From assembly GCF_020181035.1 (NCBI RefSeq), contig NZ_JAIQYY010000020.1, positions 1 through 64,000 of the forward strand: 64,000 bases of DNA, written 5' to 3'. This document shows, piece by piece, positions 37,151 to 45,314 of this stretch. Position 1 is the stretch's first letter. Each line of letters begins with the position of its first letter. Both the position numbers and the translations under genes were made by a program. The notes beneath the pieces were generated by a model. The model was not told where the DNA came from, did no database searches, and was given only the letters and a program-made list of their open reading frames with translations. Origin of the DNA: Streptomyces sp. CoH27. Its GTDB lineage: Bacteria > Actinomycetota > Actinomycetes > Streptomycetales > Streptomycetaceae.

Positions 37151-39118
37151 GTGCGCAAGCGCTCTCTCACGGCTGTCACCGCCCTGGCGGTCCTCATCGG
37201 CTCGGCGGCCCTCGCCGCGCCCTCGGCATTCGCCGACTCCAGCAGCGTCCTGCCGGTCAAGAAGACCGGCGACCTCGTGGTCGACGGCGCTCACCAGCAG
37301 GTCTTCATCAGTGACCCGGCGAACGGCACGATCGTGGTCACCGACTACACCGGCAAGGTCCTCAAGGAACTGCCCTCGCTGCCGGGCGTCACCGGCCTCG
37401 AACTGTCCGCCGACTCCGGCACGTTGTACGCGGCCGTGCGGGACGCGAACCAGATCGCGGTCATCGACACCGCCACCGACACACCCGGCACACCGTTCAC
37501 GGTGGGCGACCGCCCGGTCAGCGTCGCCGTCGCGGGAGGCCGGCTGTGGTTCGGCTACGGCTCGACAGGCAACGGCGACATCGGCTCCGTCGACCTCGTC
37601 GGCGAGCAGCACCAGGTCACCCTCGACCAGGCCAGGGGCTGGTACGGCGGCCCGATCCTGGACGCGGCTCCCGGCTCCACCACCCTGCTGGCCGGGGAGC
37701 CGGGCCTGAGCCCCAGCACGGTCACCTCCTACGACGTCTCGATGGGCACGCCCACCCGCCTGGCGAGCGCCGAGGTCGGCTCCAACCTGCGCGACCTGGC
37801 CGTCACACCGGATGGCAAGGACGTCATCACGGCGAGCGGAGCGCCGTACAAGCACCCGGTGTTCAAGACGGCCGACATGACCCCGGACGGCGGCTACGCC
37901 AGCGCCACCTACCCGAACGCGGTGGCCATCGCCCCGGACGGCACGGTCGCGGCGGGCGTCGACGGCTGGTACAACCCGGACATCTTCGTCTACAAGCCGG
38001 GCGGCACGACCCCGCTGCGCACCTACGACTTCCCGAACACCGGCAGCACCAGCGGCGCGGACGAACTCGCCGACTCCGCCCTCGCCTGGGCGCCCGACTC
38101 CTCCCGCCTGTTCGCGGTGTCGTACAACAGCAACGGCGTCTACTCGCTGCGGGTGTTCACCTCGCCCGCCAAGGCGGCCACGGCGCTGACCGTCGACGCC
38201 CCGGCCACCGCCGCCCGCGCCAAGCAGCTCACCGTCACGGGCAAGGTGATCTCGTCGGTCCCGCTGCCGACCGGCACGCAACTGACCGTCACCCGCACCG
38301 ACGTGGAGTCCCCCAAGGGCAAGGCCCTGACCCCGGTCGCGGTCAGGGCGGACGGCACGTTCTCCTTCACCGACACCCCGCCGGCGGGCGGCAAGGTGAC
38401 GTACACGGTGTCGTACGCCGGCGACGCGGACCACGCGGCGGCCTCCGCCTCGGACTCGGTGTCCGTCTCCCGCGCCACGACGGCGCTGACCCTGAACAAC
38501 AACCGCACGGTGTACGACTACGGCAAAGCGGTGAAGTTCACCGCCCACCTCGGTACGACGTACACGAACCGCACGGTGGAGATCTGGGCCGACCCCTACG
38601 GCTCCGACCGGCCGAACAAGCTGGTGAAGTCCGGCAGGGTCGACTCCCACGGCAACCTCTCGGTCACCCTGAACCTGTGGCGGGACACCACGGTCACCGC
38701 GAAGTTCGCGGGCGACGCCCGCTACCAGCCGGCATCGGCCAGGAGCATCGTCGGCGACCGGGTGAGCATCTCCACGTCGGTGGGCAACCAGTACAAGTCG
38801 GCGTACGTCTGGGGCCAGACCTACTCCTACTTCCACACGAACAAGAACCCGCTGATCACGACCAGGATGACGTACTACCCGGGCCGGGCGCAGAAGTTCG
38901 AGTTCCAGGTGTACTACCAGGGCACCTGGTACCCGGGCGACCCTGCGTACTTCAAGCTCGGCAGCGACGGCGTCTCCCGGGTGCAGATCACCGGCGACCA
39001 CAGCAAGGACGTCGGCTGGCGCTTCCGCATCCGCTCGTCGTACATCGACGGCTCCTCCGGCGACATCGTGAACTCCACGACGAACGGCCCGTGGAAGTAC
39101 TTCACGTTCACCAGGTGA
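37151..39118 (+). CDS. secreted beta-propeller (YncE-like) plus Ig-like domain protein
   Basis: A 655-residue exported protein: a signal peptide (RKRSLTAVTALAVLIGSAALAAPSAFA), seven-bladed propeller-like repeats of the YVTN type (LVVDGAHQQVFISDPANGTIVVTDYTGKV, GLELSADSGTLYAAVRDANQIAVIDTA, NLRDLAVTPDGKDVITAS ...; residues 30-340), two bacterial Ig-like modules (residues about 345-540) and a C-terminal beta domain with many aromatic residues (YKSAYVWGQTYSYF). Likely a cell-surface or matrix protein. The GTG at 37151 has only a weak G-rich ribosome site. No sortase motif. Confidence 0.8.
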   Translation: MRKRSLTAVTALAVLIGSAALAAPSAFADSSSVLPVKKTGDLVVDGAHQQVFISDPANGTIVVTDYTGKVLKELPSLPGVTGLELSADSGTLYAAVRDANQIAVIDTATDTPGTPFTVGDRPVSVAVAGGRLWFGYGSTGNGDIGSVDLVGEQHQVTLDQARGWYGGPILDAAPGSTTLLAGEPGLSPSTVTSYDVSMGTPTRLASAEVGSNLRDLAVTPDGKDVITASGAPYKHPVFKTADMTPDGGYASATYPNAVAIAPDGTVAAGVDGWYNPDIFVYKPGGTTPLRTYDFPNTGSTSGADELADSALAWAPDSSRLFAVSYNSNGVYSLRVFTSPAKAATALTVDAPATAARAKQLTVTGKVISSVPLPTGTQLTVTRTDVESPKGKALTPVAVRADGTFSFTDTPPAGGKVTYTVSYAGDADHAAASASDSVSVSRATTALTLNNNRTVYDYGKAVKFTAHLGTTYTNRTVEIWADPYGSDRPNKLVKSGRVDSHGNLSVTLNLWRDTTVTAKFAGDARYQPASARSIVGDRVSISTSVGNQYKSAYVWGQTYSYFHTNKNPLITTRMTYYPGRAQKFEFQVYYQGTWYPGDPAYFKLGSDGVSRVQITGDHSKDVGWRFRIRSSYIDGSSGDIVNSTTNGPWKYFTFTR

Positions 39119-39126
39119 GCGGGTAA

Positions 39127-40308
39127 CTACCGGACTGCCGCCTGGAGTTGGCGCAGCTGCCGCTGGACGTTCTCCAGCGCGCCCTCCCGGCGGCCCGGCA
39201 CCCGTAGCCGCAACTCCGCGAGCGCGGGCCCGAGTTCACGGGCCCACGCCGTGTCCCTGATCCGGCCCCACTGGTGGTGAGCCCGGTCCACGGCCGCCTC
39301 CACGGCAGGCGCGTCCACCGCCTGCCCGGCGGCCAGCCGCACCCCGGCCACCGCGAGCCAGGCCCGGCAGCTCCCCACCGCGTCCCCCGCGAACATCGCC
39401 AGATCGGCCCGCACCTCGGCCCAGTGCAGAGCATCGTCGGAGGCGGGACCATGAGCGCGCACAGCAGCGGCCTCGTGCCGAGCGGCCAGCGCATCGGCAT
39501 CACCATGGCGCCCGGCTCGGACGGCGGCGCTGATCGCGGCGTGGGGGTCGTGCGCAAGGGTGTGGGGGGCGTGTCCCATGGCGTCAGGGGCGTGCTCGGT
39601 GCCCGGCGGGGTTGCGGCGTGCGCTTCCGGCCGGCCGAGACGGGTGGCCGGGTGGGCGAACGGGGGTCTGGGGGCGGAGCCGCCGGCGGCGAGCACCAGG
39701 TCCCGGCCCGCGCTGGACTCGGCGATCCGGGCCAGCGCCTGCTCGTGCAGCGCGGGAAGCGGGGGCCGGTGCCCGCTGCGCAGCAGCGTCGCCACCGCCT
39801 TCATGTACGCCGGCTCGCCCGGCCCGCGCCGCCCGGACGCCGGGGCGACACGGCCGTACACCGCCGCGTTGGGCCCGGAGTCGAGGCCCCGCTCGGCGAC
39901 GTGACTCCATGCCTCCGCCTCCGCATGCAGATCCACGAGGAGCGCGGTGTCCGCGGCGGAGCGCAGCCGCAGTTCCTCGCGGATCCAGTGCCAGGGCAGC
40001 GCGGTGTAGCGGACGGTCGCCGCGGTGGTGCGGGCCAGCCCGAGATGCGGCAGCCGCTGCTTGCGGTCCAGCTGGAGCTGACCGGTGATGTACACGGTCA
40101 GCGGTCCCGGCGCGGCCGCCGCGGCACGCAGCCGGGTCAGTACGGCCTGCGGTTCCAGCGGGTCGGCGAGTTCGACCACGTTGGCGGTCTCGGTGCCGGA
40201 CAGCACGGCAGGGGCGACCGCGGCCAGCACCGGCAGCACGCCGGCCGCGTCCACCAGGCGCCCCCTGCCCAGCGGCGAGGCCGCGAGCAGCAGCACGGTT
40301 CCGGGCAT
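39127..40308 (-). CDS. uncharacterised cytoplasmic protein with caspase-like-looking N-terminus
   Basis: A 393-residue protein of unknown family. The N-terminal 150 residues alternate strands and helices in a manner reminiscent of caspase-fold (peptidase C14) proteins (VLLLAASPLGRGRLVDAAG ... LTVYITGQLQLDRKQRLPHLGL ... ALLVDLHAEAEAW), but where a caspase has the His (HG) and Cys (DxC) it has Gly-Gln and Leu-His, so an active peptidase is unlikely. The rest is helical (AALAARHEAAAVRAHGPASDDALHWAEVRADLAMFAGDAVG ...), TPR-like. ATG 40308 follows GGGGGAGGG. It is convergent with the secreted propeller gene and downstream of the SpoIIE gene on the same strand. Confidence 0.5.
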   Translation of the reverse strand: MPGTVLLLAASPLGRGRLVDAAGVLPVLAAVAPAVLSGTETANVVELADPLEPQAVLTRLRAAAAAPGPLTVYITGQLQLDRKQRLPHLGLARTTAATVRYTALPWHWIREELRLRSAADTALLVDLHAEAEAWSHVAERGLDSGPNAAVYGRVAPASGRRGPGEPAYMKAVATLLRSGHRPPLPALHEQALARIAESSAGRDLVLAAGGSAPRPPFAHPATRLGRPEAHAATPPGTEHAPDAMGHAPHTLAHDPHAAISAAVRAGRHGDADALAARHEAAAVRAHGPASDDALHWAEVRADLAMFAGDAVGSCRAWLAVAGVRLAAGQAVDAPAVEAAVDRAHHQWGRIRDTAWARELGPALAELRLRVPGRREGALENVQRQLRQLQAAVR

Positions 40309-40377
40309 CGTCCCTCCCCCAGGTTCTCCGAGTCCCTCCAGCCAGCACCGTAACCGCTGCGGCTGCAAACGCGCGTC

Positions 40378-41514
40378 TCAGGACCGCAAACCTCCCTGTT
40401 CGGCCCCTTCGCCCGCCTTCTCGTCCAGCCGCCGTACGGCGAACACGGTCGTGTCGTCGGCGAGCCGCCCCGCGCTGTGCCGCAGCACGGCGTCACGGAC
40501 CGTACGCACGAGGCGCTGGGGCTCGGTGCGGTCCAGGTCCGGGTCGGCACCGACCACGCGGGCGAGGTCCCGGACCAGCGGATAGAAGACGCCGGACCCG
40601 TCCCGCGCCTCGGTCACCCCGTCGGTGACCAGCAGCAGCGTCTCGTCGGCGGCCAGCGGCACCCGGTGCACGGGCGGCAGCCCCGCCGCGAGATCGCCGA
40701 GCCCGAGCGGCAGCCCGTCACCGCTCGGCAGCGCCCGCACGCCGTGCGGCCCGACGGCGAGCGGGGCCTCGTGCCCGAAGTTGACGGTCTCGATCATGTC
40801 CGGGGCGTCCTCGGAAAAGCCGATCAGCACGGCGGTGGCGAACCGGTCGCCGTCGTCCCGGCCGAGCGCGGTGGTGTGCCGGCGGTGCCGCAGCATCCGG
40901 ATCTCCAGGCGTTCGGCGACGGTCGCGAGGTCCTTCTCGTGGTAGCCGGCTTCACGGAAGGTGCCGAGCAGCGCGGCGGCGGCCTCCACCGCGCCGAGCC
41001 CCTTGCCCTGGACGTCGCCGACGAGGACCCGGGTGCCGTGCGGGCCCGGCTGGATGTCGTAGAAGTCGCCGCCGACCTGGGCGTCGACATCGGCGGCCAG
41101 ATACACGCCCGCGTGCTCCAGCCCGGCCCAGCGCGCCGGCAGCGGGCGCAGCACGGTACGCCGGGTGGTCTCCGCGATGTCCATGATGCGCAGCGTCTGC
41201 CGCTCCCTGCGCACGCGCACGGCCGCGGCCAGCGTGGCGAGGACGCCGCCGAGGGCGACCAGGACGAAGTCCCCGAGACCGGCCCGGTACTCGCCCGGCC
41301 AGGCGTGGTCGACGGCGAAGTACGTCACCACCGCGAGCGCGGCGAAGGCCCCCGTCGTCCACACCCCGCAGATCGCGGCGGCCGTGCCGGGGACCAGGAC
41401 GATCCAGGAGATGATCCGGAACCGTTCGCCGGTGTTGAGGTCCACCAGCACGATGCCGACGAGCAGCAGCAGCGACGGCACCCAGGCGAAGCTCCGGCCG
41501 CGCATGCGCAGCAT
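40378..41514 (-). CDS. membrane PP2C (SpoIIE-type) serine/threonine phosphatase
   Basis: A 378-residue protein with about three or four N-terminal membrane helices (FAWVPSLLLLVGIVLVDL, ISWIVLVPGTAAAICGVW, FAALAVVTYFAVD, FVLVALGGVLATLAAAV) and a C-terminal SpoIIE/PP2C domain: metal-binding QVGGDFYDIQPG and VLVGDVQGKGLGAVEAA, then NFGHEAPL, LLLVTDGVTEARD and LADDTTVFAVRRL. Such phosphatases dephosphorylate anti-anti-sigma factors in Streptomyces stress and sporulation switches. ATG 41514 or 41505; neither has a strong ribosome site. Its partner anti-sigma gene is not here. Divergent from a small membrane protein gene. Confidence 0.9.
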   Translation of the reverse strand: MLRMRGRSFAWVPSLLLLVGIVLVDLNTGERFRIISWIVLVPGTAAAICGVWTTGAFAALAVVTYFAVDHAWPGEYRAGLGDFVLVALGGVLATLAAAVRVRRERQTLRIMDIAETTRRTVLRPLPARWAGLEHAGVYLAADVDAQVGGDFYDIQPGPHGTRVLVGDVQGKGLGAVEAAAALLGTFREAGYHEKDLATVAERLEIRMLRHRRHTTALGRDDGDRFATAVLIGFSEDAPDMIETVNFGHEAPLAVGPHGVRALPSGDGLPLGLGDLAAGLPPVHRVPLAADETLLLVTDGVTEARDGSGVFYPLVRDLARVVGADPDLDRTEPQRLVRTVRDAVLRHSAGRLADDTTVFAVRRLDEKAGEGAEQGGLRS

Positions 41515-41671
41515 GCACCCAGCGAAACACGCCGGACAACCGCCCGCATCCGGGCCCTCTTCCCTCTCCCTCCCCGCTTTCCCCTTCGTTTCCCTCTGTC
41601 GGCCGACTTGCCGGGCGGCGGCCCCAGGTGTGCTCTGGAAGGCGGGGGCGAGGAGAGAGAGGAGCACTCTC

Positions 41672-42109
41672 ATGACTCAAGCGGCACCGGCACCGGCACT
41701 CCGCGCACCGTCCCACCCACCCGACATCTTCGACGAGCGCACCCACCGCATCGGCCGCATCGCCGTCCCGGTCGTGCTCGGCCTGGTCTACGGCTACTGG
41801 GTCGCGGCCAACAATCGCGCCGGCGGCGCCATCACCGGCTGGAACCTGCTGCTCGGGTTCGCCAGCGCACTGGTCTTCGCGGTGGTGTGCGTGGCCCTGC
41901 TGACGCTGGCCCCGCGGATGCCGCGGGAACTGCACGCGCTGCTGTGGACAGCCTTCGCGGGCTGCGCGTTCGGGTTCATGTACAGCATGACCGGCGAGGC
42001 GATCTGGCGGTCGGTGGGAATGGCGGTGGCGGTGGCGGCGGTGACGTTCATCGCGTTCTTCTACCGCTACTACACGCGGGAGGACGCGTTCGGCCGCCGT
42101 ATCCGCTGA
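41672..42109 (+). CDS. small four-helix membrane protein
   Basis: A 145-residue protein with four hydrophobic segments (IAVPVVLGLVYGYWVA, WNLLLGFASALVFAVVCVALLTL, ALLWTAFAGCAFGFMYSM, SVGMAVAVAAVTFIAFF) and polar ends. ATG 41672 has GAGAGAGAGGAG. It is divergent from the SpoIIE phosphatase and followed by a strong terminator, so it forms its own unit. I recognise no family. Confidence 0.75.
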   Translation: MTQAAPAPALRAPSHPPDIFDERTHRIGRIAVPVVLGLVYGYWVAANNRAGGAITGWNLLLGFASALVFAVVCVALLTLAPRMPRELHALLWTAFAGCAFGFMYSMTGEAIWRSVGMAVAVAAVTFIAFFYRYYTREDAFGRRIR

Positions 42110-42129
42110 GCACGCCGCTGACCGGCGCA

Positions 42130-42169
42130 CGCGTGGGCCCCGGCCGACTCCTTGACCGGGGCCCACGCG
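42130..42169 (+). terminator. terminator after the small membrane protein gene
   Basis: A perfect 14-bp stem: CGCGTGGGCCCCGG (42130-42143) with CCGGGGCCCACGCG (42156-42169), 12-nt loop, about 20 bases after the stop. A second 8-bp stem (ACCGGCCC-CAT-GGGCCGGT, 42193-42211) follows with a T-rich tail. Confidence 0.75.
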
Positions 42170-42246
42170 CTCCCCTGGTTCCCTCTTCCCACACCGGCCC
42201 CATGGGCCGGTTTCCGTCTCCCCAGCACCAGGAAACACCCGTTCGG

Positions 42247-43218
42247 GTGAACCCTCCACCGGAGGGCCGAATCCGGCTCGCGCCCGCGCCCGAACGATCG
42301 TTGCCTGGAAGGGTGCCTCCACGCCTGCCCGCACGTCTCAGGAGCGCCCTGTCGGCCGCGCTGATCGCCCTGTCCTGCCTTCTCGTGCCGTTCGGCGCGC
42401 TGGCGGCCTGGGCGGCGTACGGGCTCGTGGACACGGGCCGGTACGTCACCACGATGGCTCCGCTCGCCGCCGACCCCGACGTACGGGACGCCGTCGCGGC
42501 CACGGTCGGCGACGGCATCCTGCGCGCGGTGGACCAGCATCTGGACGCCCACCCGGCTGGGGGTACCCCCTCCGGGGGAGGCTCCATCCGCCCGTTCGTG
42601 CACGACGCGGTGCGCTCCTTCACCCAGACCGAGGCCTTCCGGCTGGCCTGGGACACCGGCAACCGGGTCACCCACGACGCGGTCCTGCGGGCCCTGCGCG
42701 ACGAGCAGGACGTGACCGCCGGACAGCCGGTCACCGTGGACCTCGCCTCCGTCACGGACACGGTCAAGCGCCGGCTCGCCGAGGACCACGTACCGCTCGC
42801 CGCGCGCATCCCGGTGGAACACACGCCGGTGGCCGTACTGCCCGGCGACGAACTGGCCGCGTTCCGCAAGGGGTTCCATGTGCTGGAGGTCGCCGGCTTC
42901 TGGCTGCCGGTCGCGGCGGTCGCCTTCGCCACGACCGGCATCGCCCTGGCCGTCCACCGCCGCCGCGCCATCACGGCGACGGCCCTGGGCACGGCGCTGG
43001 GCGGCGCGCTGCTGACCGTCGCCCTGTACGTGGGCCGCACCCTGACCCTGGCCGACCTCCCGTCCGACGTCCCCCACCCCGCCGCCGCCGCGGTCTACGA
43101 CGCACTCACCTCCACCCTGCGCTGGACGTCCTGGCTCCTGCTGGCCCTGGGCCTGACGGCGGCACTCACGACCTGGCTGACCCGCAACGTACGCAGACGG
43201 CAGCCACCAAGGGGGTAG
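42247..43218 (+). CDS. membrane protein with N- and C-terminal helices and large outer loop
   Basis: A 323-residue protein if GTG 42247 is used (AGGAA 11 bases upstream); an in-frame GTG at 42313 would give 302. Membrane helices lie near residues 35-60 (LSAALIALSCLLVPFGALAAWAAYG) and in the last third (FWLPVAAVAFATTGIALAV, ALGTALGGALLTVALYVG, TSWLLLALGLTAALTTWL). The middle (MAPLAADPDVRDAVAATVGDGILRAVD ...) is extracytoplasmic and resembles actinobacterial membrane proteins of unknown function. The FUSC-family gene follows 65 bp later on the same strand, so the two may form an operon. Confidence 0.65.
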   Translation: MNPPPEGRIRLAPAPERSLPGRVPPRLPARLRSALSAALIALSCLLVPFGALAAWAAYGLVDTGRYVTTMAPLAADPDVRDAVAATVGDGILRAVDQHLDAHPAGGTPSGGGSIRPFVHDAVRSFTQTEAFRLAWDTGNRVTHDAVLRALRDEQDVTAGQPVTVDLASVTDTVKRRLAEDHVPLAARIPVEHTPVAVLPGDELAAFRKGFHVLEVAGFWLPVAAVAFATTGIALAVHRRRAITATALGTALGGALLTVALYVGRTLTLADLPSDVPHPAAAAVYDALTSTLRWTSWLLLALGLTAALTTWLTRNVRRRQPPRG

Positions 43219-43283
43219 CCGAGCCGACGCCGGGCCCGTGTGCGGACGGCACCGGTCGGCGGACGGCACCTGATAATGGGCGC

Positions 43284-45242
43284 ATGCCCCGAGAGTTCCC
43301 CATCGGCCTCACCCCTCCCGACTGGCTGGTGCGGAACCTCCAAGCCCACCCGGCACCCGTCAACCGGCCCGCCGCGGCCCGCGCCGCGATCGCCCTGACC
43401 CTGCCCCTGGTGATCGGTCTCACGACCGGTCACCCGGCGTACGGCGCCCTCGCCTCCATGGGCGCCCTGTCCGGCGTCATCAGCGACACCGCCGACGCGT
43501 ACCGCATGCGCATCCTCAACATCGCCGTTCCGCAGCTCTTCGGCGCGGTGGGCATCACGCTGGGCGTGCTGGTGTACGGCCACGGCTGGCAGGCGGTGGC
43601 CGCGGTGACCGGGGTCGCCCTGCTCTCCGGCATGATCTCGACGATCGGCGCGGTGGCCTCGGTCTCCGGCCTGCTCCTGCTCCTGAACTGCGTGGTGGGC
43701 GCGGGCCTGCCGATGCCCCACCCCTGGTGGCTGGCCCCGGCCCTGCTGACCGGCGGCGGCCTGCTGGTCCTCCTCCTCGCCCTGCTCGCCTGGCCGTTGC
43801 GCTCGGGCGTCCCGGAGCGCGCGGCGGTGGCGGCGACGTACCGCACGGTCGCCGCACTCCTCGCCGTCTCGGGCACGGACCGTACGGAGGAGTACGAGGA
43901 CGCCCGCCGGAACGTCACCCAGTCCATCAACCAGTCGTACGACCTGATCCTGGCCCGGCGCGCCCGCCACCACGGCCGCAGCCCCGAACTCACCCGCCTG
44001 CTGGCCCAGTTGAACGCGATCACACCCGTGGTGGAGGCGGCCCCCGCGGCCCACTGGGCGGCCCGCCCCCTCCCCCCGCAGATCCCGGAGGCGATCGGCC
44101 TGCTGGCCCGGGCGGTGGAGGCGGGCTCCCCGGGCCCGGCCGCCCTGTCCCTGCCCCTCCCGGAGACGGAGACGGCCCGCGCGGTGGACCACGCCCTGCG
44201 CCACACGGCCGAGGTGGTGGCATCACCGGACGTGGACCCGAGAGGAATCGACGACCGCCTGGGCCGCCCGGCAACCCTGGGCATCCGCACGGCAAGAGCG
44301 GCCCGCAACGTGGTGCTGTCCGCCAACTCCTGGCGCTACGGCCTGCGCCTGGCGGTCTGCATCGGCATCGCCCAGGCCCTGGTCTCCCTGATCCCGGTCC
44401 CGCGCTCGTACTGGGTGGCCCTGACGATCACCTTCGTCCTGAAGCCCGACTTCGGCTCGGTCTTCTCCCGCGCCCTGCTGCGCGCACTGGGCACGGTGGC
44501 GGGACTGGCGATCGCGGCGGTGGTCCTGGCGGAGGTCCCGCTCGGCTGGTGGGACGTACCGGCGATGCTGCTCCTGGCCCCGCTGGTCCCGGCGCTGACC
44601 CCACGGGGCTACGGCTACCAGACGGCGGCGATCACCCCCGTGATCCTGCTCCTGTCGGACATCCTGAACCACCAGGGCACGGCCCTGCTGCTCCCCCGCC
44701 TCACGGACTCCCTCCTGGGCTGCGCGATCGCGCTGACGGCGGGCTATCTCCTCTGGCCGGAGAGCTGGCGCACCCGGGTGGGCGACCGCCTGGCGGACGC
44801 GGTGGCGGACACGGCGCAGTACGTGGAGGCAGCGTTCACCTCGGGTACGGCGGGTACGGCGACCGACCCGGCGGCCCGGGCCCGGATGCGCCGCCGCCTG
44901 TACCGCGACCTGTCGGTCATCCGTACGGAGTTCCAGCGGGCCCTGACCGAACCGCCGCCGACCGGCCGCCGTGCCGCCGCGTGGTGGCCGCTGGTCGTCG
45001 CCGTGGAACGCATCGTGGACGCGACGACGGCGGCCCGGGTGCGCGTGAAGCATGGCGCGCCGACACCGTCCGCGGCCGAAGTCACGCAGATCGCACTGCA
45101 GCTCAGGGAGCTGTCGGAGGGGGTGCGCAACGCGGAAACGTTGATCCCGGTTCGCACGGATCTCACCGGCCCGCCGGGCAGCGTTCTGGAACCTCTACGC
45201 CAAGAGGTGGCCGCGGCCCGGTCGATCGCTTCCCCCCACTGA
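43284..45242 (+). CDS. FUSC-family membrane protein (aromatic acid exporter-like)
   Basis: A 652-residue protein with two clusters of about six membrane helices each (first from residue 35, second from about 355), separated and followed by soluble helical regions, the layout of FUSC/YccS/AaeB-type proteins. Example helices: IALTLPLVIGLTTGHPAYGAL, ALTITFVLKPDFGSVFSRALLRALG (a typical FUSC box), AMLLLAPLVPALTP. AaeB relatives export aromatic carboxylic acids. ATG 43284 has only a weak site. It may share a transcript with the gene upstream (65-bp gap). Confidence 0.88.
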   Translation: MPREFPIGLTPPDWLVRNLQAHPAPVNRPAAARAAIALTLPLVIGLTTGHPAYGALASMGALSGVISDTADAYRMRILNIAVPQLFGAVGITLGVLVYGHGWQAVAAVTGVALLSGMISTIGAVASVSGLLLLLNCVVGAGLPMPHPWWLAPALLTGGGLLVLLLALLAWPLRSGVPERAAVAATYRTVAALLAVSGTDRTEEYEDARRNVTQSINQSYDLILARRARHHGRSPELTRLLAQLNAITPVVEAAPAAHWAARPLPPQIPEAIGLLARAVEAGSPGPAALSLPLPETETARAVDHALRHTAEVVASPDVDPRGIDDRLGRPATLGIRTARAARNVVLSANSWRYGLRLAVCIGIAQALVSLIPVPRSYWVALTITFVLKPDFGSVFSRALLRALGTVAGLAIAAVVLAEVPLGWWDVPAMLLLAPLVPALTPRGYGYQTAAITPVILLLSDILNHQGTALLLPRLTDSLLGCAIALTAGYLLWPESWRTRVGDRLADAVADTAQYVEAAFTSGTAGTATDPAARARMRRRLYRDLSVIRTEFQRALTEPPPTGRRAAAWWPLVVAVERIVDATTAARVRVKHGAPTPSAAEVTQIALQLRELSEGVRNAETLIPVRTDLTGPPGSVLEPLRQEVAAARSIASPH

Positions 45243-45314
45243 GCCCTTCGCTAACCTTACGTGTCCGTCCTGGCCAGGGATCGACGGGATCAACTCACGC
45301 GAAGGGTTGCGCAC

